Assembly (NCBI GenBank): GCA_027084145.1
Contig: JALWLM010000200.1
Coordinates: 1 to 5,161, forward strand
Direction of reading: 5' to 3'
From: Crocinitomicaceae bacterium
GTDB lineage: Bacteria; Bacteroidota; Bacteroidia; Flavobacteriales_D; Crocinitomicaceae
DNA: 5,161 bases
Under the pieces are notes generated by a model. It searched no databases and was not told the origin of the DNA. It worked only from the letters and a program-made list of their open reading frames with translations. The position numbers and the translations under genes are program-made. The number at the start of each line of letters is the position of its first letter. The stretch's first letter is position 1. This document shows, one piece after another, positions 1 to 5,161 of this stretch.

Positions 1-49
1 CCAAGCTTTATTTAAATTTTGATAAAATTATAACAAATAAGACAAGGTA

Positions 50-103
50 ATGAGTGATAGTTTTATGATAAGTGAAAAGTTTAATCTATTTTTAAACAAA
101 TAG
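50..103 (+). other. Leader mini-ORF, 17 codons, overlapping the stop of a possible upstream tail
   Basis: An ATG at 50-52 overlaps a TAA at 48-50 as TAATG, the layout usually seen with coupled translation. The frame ending at that TAA is open from the window edge (3-50), so it could be the last 15 codons of an upstream gene. The mini-ORF reads MSDSFMISEKFNLFLNK and stops at 101-103. AAGG at 44-47 lies only 2 nt from the ATG, which is too close for an efficient ribosome site. The peptide has no cysteines, no hydrophobic segment and no leader-peptide signature that I recognise. It may be chance, a leader peptide or the remnant of a gene. I do not assign a function. Confidence 0.15.
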
Positions 104-126
104 TAACATTTTATAGTTTGTTGGTG

Positions 127-155
127 TTGCGTTTGAGAGTTGATTTGTGTAAAAT
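127..155 (+). promoter_or_regulatory. Possible sigma70-like promoter for the glycosyltransferase operon
   Basis: TTGCGT at 127-132 (three of six matches to TTGACA) is followed after 17 nt by TAAAAT at 150-155 (five of six matches to TATAAT). Transcription would start near 162, leaving a short leader of about 28 nt before the ATG at 190. Spacing and position are good, but in DNA this AT-rich such matches occur often by chance, and a promoter further upstream is equally possible. Confidence 0.3.
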
Positions 156-189
156 GCTTGAATAAAGAATTATCCGCAAAAAGGACAAA

Positions 190-1017
190 ATGAATTTCTC
201 TGTAATTATAGCTACTTCACAAAAAAGAACAGATTGGCTGATTAATCGAAGTTTGTTTTCTGTTTACAATCAAGATGGAATTAACAAATCAGAGTGTAGT
301 GTAATAGTAGTTGATGATAATAAAGATAAATCTGAGTTTGTTAAAATCCAAAAACAAGTTGACTTTCTAAGAAACAAATTAAATCTTAATCCTACTGATT
401 TTCCAACAACTGTAATAAAGAACAGGCGAACTCAATTTATGTCTGGAACTGGTGCATGGAATACGGGCATTTTTGAAGCAAACAATATCTCTCCTAATGG
501 TTTTGTAAGTATTTTGGATGATGATGACGAGTACTTATCTAGTCATTTATCAGATTGTATTTCAGCAATAAAACCCAACACTGTTGCAGTGTTTCAGCGA
601 TTGATTTGGTACAATAATGAAAAATCAACTATGAATGTAGATTTAACAAAAGAATCTTTGACTGCTGAAGATTTTTTTATCGGAAACCCAGGTGTTCAGG
701 GAAGTAATATGTTTTTTAAATCACAAAATTTTGTTGATATTGGTGGCTTTGATGAGAGATTACCAAATACAACTGATAGAGATTTAATGATTCGCTTCCT
801 TTGGAAGAATGAATTGAGTAAAATTGAAGTTATCGAAAAAATTGGAGTAATTCACTATAATCACAAAAGACAAAAAGTGAACAATGACATCCAAAGAAAA
901 CAACAAGGCTTGGATTTATTCTATAAAAAATATAAACAAGATTTTTCAGAAGAAGCCTATATAAAATCATTATGGAGAGCAAAGAGATGTTTCAATTACA
1001 TTCCACAGAAAAGATAG
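190..1017 (+). CDS. GT2-like (GT-A fold) glycosyltransferase
   Basis: Probable cytoplasmic glycosyltransferase that moves a sugar from a nucleotide donor to an unknown acceptor. The 275-residue length is normal for a single-domain GT2 enzyme. The protein opens with the first Rossmann strand (FSVIIATSQKR, residues 3-13), then the nucleotide-binding strand VIVVDDN (D42-D43), a GxGAWNTGI segment typical of the family, and the metal-binding acidic cluster ILDDDDE (D110-D113). Further on, GGFDERL precedes D196-R197-D198, where GT2 enzymes normally carry the E/D-D catalytic base, so D196 or D198 is the candidate. No signal peptide or membrane segment is seen. The ATG at 190 is the only reasonable start: AAGGA at 181-185 lies 4 nt upstream and an in-frame stop occurs at 163. 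Its 3' end overlaps the next gene, which suggests an operon with translational coupling. Sugar and acceptor specificity cannot be read from the sequence. Confidence 0.9.
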   Translation: MNFSVIIATSQKRTDWLINRSLFSVYNQDGINKSECSVIVVDDNKDKSEFVKIQKQVDFLRNKLNLNPTDFPTTVIKNRRTQFMSGTGAWNTGIFEANNISPNGFVSILDDDDEYLSSHLSDCISAIKPNTVAVFQRLIWYNNEKSTMNVDLTKESLTAEDFFIGNPGVQGSNMFFKSQNFVDIGGFDERLPNTTDRDLMIRFLWKNELSKIEVIEKIGVIHYNHKRQKVNNDIQRKQQGLDLFYKKYKQDFSEEAYIKSLWRAKRCFNYIPQKR

Positions 1018-4000
1018 TAATTTGTATGCCAGTAAAAAATTCAGAAAAGACTGTGAAAAAAGCGGTTACTTCTGTGTTAAAACAAACTAATACAAAACGT
1101 GAAATTATTTTATTAATAGGAAACGATAACTCAACTGACAATTCAGAAACGATACTAAAAAAAATTACTTCTCAAAATCCTAATATTGTTTTACTTAATG
1201 TGAATTTTGGCAAAACATATTTAGTCAGAAATTATTTGAACAAATATGCCCAAATAAATTATCCTAATTGCATACTAATTGGCAGACTTGATGCTGATGA
1301 TATGATTTACAATGATAAAACAATTTGTCAGATTGAAAGATTGTATGATGAAACAAATTTTGATGTTTTAATATGCGGTAATAAGCAGGTTAAAAATGGA
1401 ATTGTTTTAGAATGGGAGAATAAACCATCTAAAAAACTCTTACAAAAGGAATACCTTTTACAACAACTATTAGAAATGACAGAAGAAAATCCCAAAGCAG
1501 AACTTCCTTCCTGTAATACTTTCATAAAACCATTCATAAAGACAAAATATCCAGAAAAATTAAGTGCAGAAGACCATTGGTTTACAGTATTACTTCTTCT
1601 TCAACAAGAAAATCTAAATATTCAAATTGAGCAAAATTTGATTTATTCTATTTATTCATTGAATGGACATGCTACTACCAATAATAAAAAAACAAATCTC
1701 TTTAAAGAAAGCAGAAAAGAACTTTATGAATTTTTCATGTATCATAATAGAATAAAAAAAGCAAAAGAAATCCTCTTAAACCAAGGTATTAAATCTCTTG
1801 AATATCTGGGAGTCGGGCATGAAGGAGTAGTTTTTACTGACACAAAAAGTGTATATAAAGTTCTTCTGCCAATAAACAACAATACATTTGATTTTGAAAT
1901 AGCTTACAGAAGAAAATCCTTTTTTGTAAACCTACCTAAGGATTTAAAACATTTATACCGCATTGAACTAATAAAAACAAAAGAAACCAATATTGTAAAA
2001 TATCCTTTTGAACAAGGAGAAAAATGTAATTCTTATACGGAAAATGAAGCTATTAGCATGCTAACTGAGCTTTGGCAACAAAAAATCGTCATTCTAGACT
2101 GTAAACCGGAGAACTGCATCCGAGTTGGAAGAGTTGTAAAAATAATTGATTTAGATGGTAAAGAGTATAACGATAATTTGTTTTTAAATATGTGTGCAAG
2201 AATGTATTTGTATGCCAATTATTACGGTAAATATACATACGAAGAGTTCCAAAAAGTAAAACGAAGTTCTATCAATAATTTTGAACTACCAGAGCTAAAA
2301 GGACTGCGTATTTTTGTAAATCGAGTTTTTTCTAACATCATTTTTGAAGAATCAAAGCATTTTAAACATTTTGAAAATCTAGGAGAAAATAAAACTCATG
2401 AAAAAATCAGCATCAATGACAATTTGGAGAGTATATTTTTCTTTAAAATAAAAGAACATAAATATTTAACAGGAATCTATTTTGATGAATATAAATTGAA
2501 TAGTGATAATTATTTTGAGCCTATAAATTTACGAGTAGGCTATAAAGAAATTAGATCTATTGATAAAAAAGTAACATTGCTTATAAAAACCTGTCCTCAA
2601 GATACTGCAACTATCGAAGAAAATATAAAACATATAGTAAAGCAATTATCCTCTCCAAATTCATTTTATGAAGTAGTGGTTTCCGTTGATACAAAAGAAG
2701 AGAATTATCTTCGAGAATTTAATAGTAAAGGAACACTGAAAGAGCTACTCAATAAAGTTGAGAAACTCAAAGATAACAATGTTATTGACCGATATATCAT
2801 TTTTGACAAATCCAAAACGAAAGAATTAAATAAACGATGGTTTGACATAGATACAGCAGAATCTCATACAATTAGTAATGCCCCTTTAGCTCCTCAGCTA
2901 TACGCTTTTGAACAATGTAAAGGAGATTATATTCTGCAAATGGATTCTGATGTGTTGATTGGTCGAAAAGACTATAATCATTCATTCCTCACTGAGATGT
3001 TGTCAGAATTTGATAAAAATGAAAATGTGATTTCGGTAGGTTTTAATATTCCACATAAAGAAACTAACGACTATTTTGGATTTTCAAATGGAGGATTTGT
3101 TCCAGAAGTTCGGATGGGATTATTGCATAAAGAAAGAATTTATAATTTGCTTCCCTTGCCAAATTCAGTTGGGGAAGATGGAAAACTCGAATTAACGTGG
3201 CAACGATCATTATTGGGAAAACAAAAAGAAAGTGAAAAAGTTTCCATTCGAGGTGGAGACCATCGAAGTTTTTATATTCATCCGCAAAATTATAGAAAAA
3301 AAGAACCATATGCATGGTTAACTATTTTAGATGCAGTAGAACAAAATATTTTACCCAATTCTCAATATGGGAAGTTTGATGTGGAAGGTTCGTTGTATGA
3401 TTGGTCAATTCCCAAAAGGAGTGAAAAAATTGTAGTGGTTTCATGCTTTAGAAATGTTAGTATTGACCGATTCTTAAGAATGTGGTGTTCCTTAATGGCT
3501 CAAAATACAAGTGATTTTGGAATTATTCTTTTAGATGATAATTCTGATAACGGACTCCCGTATTTTATTGATAGTTTAATCAAACCTTATTTACATAAGG
3601 TTACTTTCATAAAAAGAAGAAACCGCTCTACACGCATGGAAAATGTGTACACTGCGATTCATTATTATGTGTCGAATCCTAACTCAATAATTGTAATGCT
3701 AGATGGTGATGACGCTTTAATAGGAAATAATGTGTTGACTACAATTGCTGAAAAATATGATGCCTACAATGCAGATGTTTTAGTAGGTCGCTTTCATCAA
3801 ACTTACAGGATACAGCCACATTATCGTTATCCTGTGGACTTTGCAAACCCAAGAAAAGCAGGAGGTAATGTTTGGCAACATTTGAAAACATTCAAGAAAT
3901 ATCTTTTTGATTCAATACCTCTTCCTCATTTCAAACATAAAGGCGAATCAGTAAAACTTTCTAAAAACAAATGGCTACAAACTTGTGATGATTTTGCTTT

Positions 4001-4934
4001 TATGGTTCCAATTGTAGAAATGGCTCAACAACCAATTCAATTAGATAATATTAATTATTATTACGAAAGGGATTATGAAAAAAGAAATAATGATAGAGAC
4101 ATAAAAGAACAATGTATTGCGGAAATATTAACTAACCCGTCTTTATCTAAAAAGGATGTATTCAAAGAAAGGAAAACTTTTCTTCCCAATATAAATAAAG
4201 TTGAAATAGACATTACATATGAGTGTAATCTTAAGTGTCTAGGATGCAACCGTTCATGCACGCAAGCACCTACAACTGAATCTCTTGAATTTTCAGATAT
4301 TAAGCAATTTGTAAAAGAGTCTGTAATTACCAATAAAAAATGGGAGCTAATAAATGTGCTAGGTGGTGAACCAACTTTACATCCAGAATTCAAAAAAATT
4401 ATAGAATATATTCATGACGAATATATCATAAAGCAATCTCCTAAAACAATATTACAAGTTGTCTCTAACGGATATGATGAAAAATCACGAAATCTATGTG
4501 ATGATATTAGAGCAAAATATAAAAATATTCGCATTGATTATGGCTCTTACAAAACAGATAGAGTTGTGGAATATTTTTCACCATTTAATGATGCACCGAT
4601 TGATGATGATAAATTCAAGGAGGCAGACTTTAAAAAAGCTTGTTGGGTTACTAGTTATTGTGGTATTGGCTTAAATAAGAATGGGTATTACACCTGTGCA
4701 GTTGCAGGTGGAATTGATAGAATTTTCAATAAAAATATAGCTATCCCAAAATTGACTGAAATAACTAATGATAGATTAGAAAAACAATTAGAGGAATTTT
4801 GCAGATACTGTGGTAACTTTAAAGCATACGAAGATAATTTTGGTGATTTTATTCCAAGAGTAGAAAAAGAACCTTTTAGAAATAAGATTTCAGAATCATG
4901 GAAAAGATTATATGATGAATACAAAATACAATAA
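972..4934 (+). CDS. Giant fusion protein: GT2 - kinase - GT-A - GT2 - radical SAM
   Basis: A 1320-residue protein without visible membrane segments or signal peptide, read as five modules. (1) About 14-245: GT2 domain with VICMPVKNSEKT, D52-N53-S54, DxD motif D107-A108-D109 and catalytic-base region E200-D201-H202. (2) About 270-450: protein-kinase fold with glycine loop G280-x-G282-x-x-G285, lysine K296, catalytic loop D376-C-K378-P-E-N381 and DFG-like D393-L-D-G; its target is unknown. Residues 450-530 are unassigned. (3) About 532-810: GT-A-like domain with D658-S-D660 and a possible base at G761-G762-D763. (4) About 817-1060: GT2 domain with LLDDNSDNG (854-861), D911-G-D913-D914 and D1006-D1007. 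(5) About 1075-1320: radical SAM domain with C1085-x3-C1089-x2-C1092, GGEP (1131-1134) and later cysteines C1224, C1230, C1242, C1277 and C1280, as in auxiliary iron-sulfur cluster domains. Residues are counted from the ATG at 972; M6 (987) has the better ribosome site. The substrate is unknown. The domain calls are secure, while a joint role in glycoconjugate assembly is inferred. Confidence 0.9.
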   Translation: MESKEMFQLHSTEKIVICMPVKNSEKTVKKAVTSVLKQTNTKREIILLIGNDNSTDNSETILKKITSQNPNIVLLNVNFGKTYLVRNYLNKYAQINYPNCILIGRLDADDMIYNDKTICQIERLYDETNFDVLICGNKQVKNGIVLEWENKPSKKLLQKEYLLQQLLEMTEENPKAELPSCNTFIKPFIKTKYPEKLSAEDHWFTVLLLLQQENLNIQIEQNLIYSIYSLNGHATTNNKKTNLFKESRKELYEFFMYHNRIKKAKEILLNQGIKSLEYLGVGHEGVVFTDTKSVYKVLLPINNNTFDFEIAYRRKSFFVNLPKDLKHLYRIELIKTKETNIVKYPFEQGEKCNSYTENEAISMLTELWQQKIVILDCKPENCIRVGRVVKIIDLDGKEYNDNLFLNMCARMYLYANYYGKYTYEEFQKVKRSSINNFELPELKGLRIFVNRVFSNIIFEESKHFKHFENLGENKTHEKISINDNLESIFFFKIKEHKYLTGIYFDEYKLNSDNYFEPINLRVGYKEIRSIDKKVTLLIKTCPQDTATIEENIKHIVKQLSSPNSFYEVVVSVDTKEENYLREFNSKGTLKELLNKVEKLKDNNVIDRYIIFDKSKTKELNKRWFDIDTAESHTISNAPLAPQLYAFEQCKGDYILQMDSDVLIGRKDYNHSFLTEMLSEFDKNENVISVGFNIPHKETNDYFGFSNGGFVPEVRMGLLHKERIYNLLPLPNSVGEDGKLELTWQRSLLGKQKESEKVSIRGGDHRSFYIHPQNYRKKEPYAWLTILDAVEQNILPNSQYGKFDVEGSLYDWSIPKRSEKIVVVSCFRNVSIDRFLRMWCSLMAQNTSDFGIILLDDNSDNGLPYFIDSLIKPYLHKVTFIKRRNRSTRMENVYTAIHYYVSNPNSIIVMLDGDDALIGNNVLTTIAEKYDAYNADVLVGRFHQTYRIQPHYRYPVDFANPRKAGGNVWQHLKTFKKYLFDSIPLPHFKHKGESVKLSKNKWLQTCDDFAFMVPIVEMAQQPIQLDNINYYYERDYEKRNNDRDIKEQCIAEILTNPSLSKKDVFKERKTFLPNINKVEIDITYECNLKCLGCNRSCTQAPTTESLEFSDIKQFVKESVITNKKWELINVLGGEPTLHPEFKKIIEYIHDEYIIKQSPKTILQVVSNGYDEKSRNLCDDIRAKYKNIRIDYGSYKTDRVVEYFSPFNDAPIDDDKFKEADFKKACWVTSYCGIGLNKNGYYTCAVAGGIDRIFNKNIAIPKLTEITNDRLEKQLEEFCRYCGNFKAYEDNFGDFIPRVEKEPFRNKISESWKRLYDEYKIQ
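974..989 (+). promoter_or_regulatory. Ribosome site inside the upstream gene, favouring the 987 start of the giant gene
   Basis: GGAG at 974-977 lies 9 nt before the ATG at 987-989, which is residue 6 of the longest reading frame. The ATG at 972 has only the AT-rich stretch tatataaaatcatt before it and no Shine-Dalgarno match. Both starts leave the first glycosyltransferase strand (from residue 15) intact, so protein homology does not decide between them. The site lies within the last codons of the 190-1017 gene, so ribosomes finishing that gene could re-initiate here. Confidence 0.35.
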
Positions 4935-4950
4935 GACAACAATTATACTC

Positions 4951-4973
4951 TTGGGTGAAGGTAATCCTCCCAA
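4951..4973. other. Weak imperfect hairpin after the giant gene
   Basis: TTGGG (4951-4955) pairs with CCCAA (4969-4973), and inside it AGG (4959-4961) pairs with CCT (4966-4968) around a TAAT loop, with a three-base bulge TGA on one side. It begins 16 nt after the TAA at 4932-4934. On the + strand it is followed by AAAAACC rather than a T run, so it does not qualify as an intrinsic terminator for the giant gene. It could be part of the end of the adjacent mobile element or a chance structure. Confidence 0.25.
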
Positions 4974-4999
4974 AAAACCAATCTACATAAGTTCAAAAA

Positions 5000-5029
5000 C
5001 ATATGGCACTCCAATAAGGAGTGAATATG
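5000..5029 (+). promoter_or_regulatory. Stem-loop masking the ribosome site and start codon of the transposase
   Basis: CACTCC (5007-5012) and GGAGTG (5018-5023) form a perfect 6-bp inverted repeat around AATAA. The stem resumes beyond a small internal loop: CATAT (5000-5004) pairs with ATATG (5025-5029). The right arm contains most of the Shine-Dalgarno AAGGAG (5016-5021) and ends exactly on the start codon ATG (5027-5029). A transcript entering from upstream would hide both. Known insertion sequences such as IS10 and IS50 use comparable structures to prevent transposase translation from read-through mRNA. That this one works the same way is inferred. Confidence 0.55.
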
Positions 5030-5161
5030 CAGACAGATTACCTGTTCCATGGACTAAAAGGTTTTAAAAATTTCCAAAGAGTATGCTATCTTTGGAGTAT
5101 GGAAACAGATACCGCACAAAAAAGATTAAAGATTTTAAAGTTTTTTGAGAAGTATGGTTTG
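5027..5161 (+). CDS. Transposase, N-terminal part (cut by window end)
   Basis: An open frame of 45 codons runs off the right edge. The ATG at 5027 has a strong ribosome site (AAGGAG, 5016-5021, 5 nt spacing), and the frame is closed upstream by TAA at 5015-5017. The segment TAQKRLKILKFFEKYGL (residues 29-45) resembles, from memory of the family, the start of the helix-turn-helix region of DDE integrase-type (rve, IS481-like) transposases, in which a sequence like 'RLxILxFxxKYGL' leads into the DNA-binding helix. The catalytic DDE domain would lie outside the window, so the family call rests on this short match only. It points the same way as the glycosyltransferase genes, but its own ribosome site, the masking stem-loop and the 92-nt gap suggest a separate unit, probably an insertion sequence beside the cluster. 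Element ends were not found. Confidence 0.55.
   Translation, partial: MQTDYLFHGLKGFKNFQRVCYLWSMETDTAQKRLKILKFFEKYGL

Noticed and set aside
3296..3302. Run of seven A residues inside the giant gene, a possible frameshift site
   Set aside because: The zero frame stays open and the domains on both sides are intact in that frame; no useful alternative product or stimulating structure is evident.
4073..4393. Minus-strand open frame of 106 codons opposite the radical SAM region
   Set aside because: It runs opposite the strongly conserved CxxxCxxC and GGEP region and its translation has no recognisable motif, so it is a shadow of the real gene.
4459..4674. Plus-strand open frame of 71 codons in another frame within the radical SAM domain
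   Set aside because: It lies wholly inside the coding frame with the cysteine motifs and shows no motif or ribosome site of its own.
4951..4973. Intrinsic terminator for the glycosyltransferase operon
   Set aside because: The hairpin is short and bulged, and it is followed by A residues instead of a T run on the + strand.
1..5161. CRISPR array, tRNA, rRNA or riboswitch
   Set aside because: No regularly spaced repeats, cloverleaf-like sequence or conserved aptamer pattern were seen; nearly all the window is protein-coding.

Overview
The window is AT-rich (roughly 30% G+C by eye) bacterial DNA in which every supported gene lies on the + strand. It looks like the end of a surface-glycan or glycopeptide gene cluster next to a mobile element. 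The lineage cannot be fixed from this sequence. Clear Shine-Dalgarno-like sites (AAGGA at 181, AAGGAG at 5016), heavy TTA/AGA codon use and the transposase type fit a low-GC Gram-negative such as a Campylobacterota or gammaproteobacterial member. They fit a typical Bacteroidota less well, because strong Shine-Dalgarno sites are uncommon there. This placement is inference.

Layout: 1-189 is a leader with a possible tail of an upstream gene (3-50), a 17-codon mini-ORF and a weak sigma70-like promoter. 190-1017 encodes a 275-residue GT-A fold glycosyltransferase (GT2-like). It overlaps by 46 nt (or 31 nt, depending on the start) a very large gene, 972-4934, encoding a 1320-residue protein. That protein reads as five modules in order: GT2 glycosyltransferase, small protein-kinase-fold domain with its catalytic residues kept, second GT-A-like domain, third GT2 domain, and a radical SAM domain with a cysteine-rich C-terminal extension. 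4935-4999 is a short non-coding gap with a weak hairpin. 5000-5161 holds the start of what is probably an insertion-sequence transposase, whose ribosome binding site and start codon lie inside a strong stem-loop.

How the genes may work together (inference): the overlap suggests coupled translation of the small glycosyltransferase and the giant protein. Together they carry four GT-A modules, one kinase and one radical SAM enzyme. This suggests a cytoplasmic assembly line that builds an oligosaccharide or glycoconjugate, phosphorylates it and modifies it by radical chemistry. No membrane segments, signal peptides, sugar-nucleotide synthesis genes, transporter or precursor peptide are visible, so the acceptor is unknown. 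The GT-kinase-GT-GT-radical SAM fusion is the item most worth following up.
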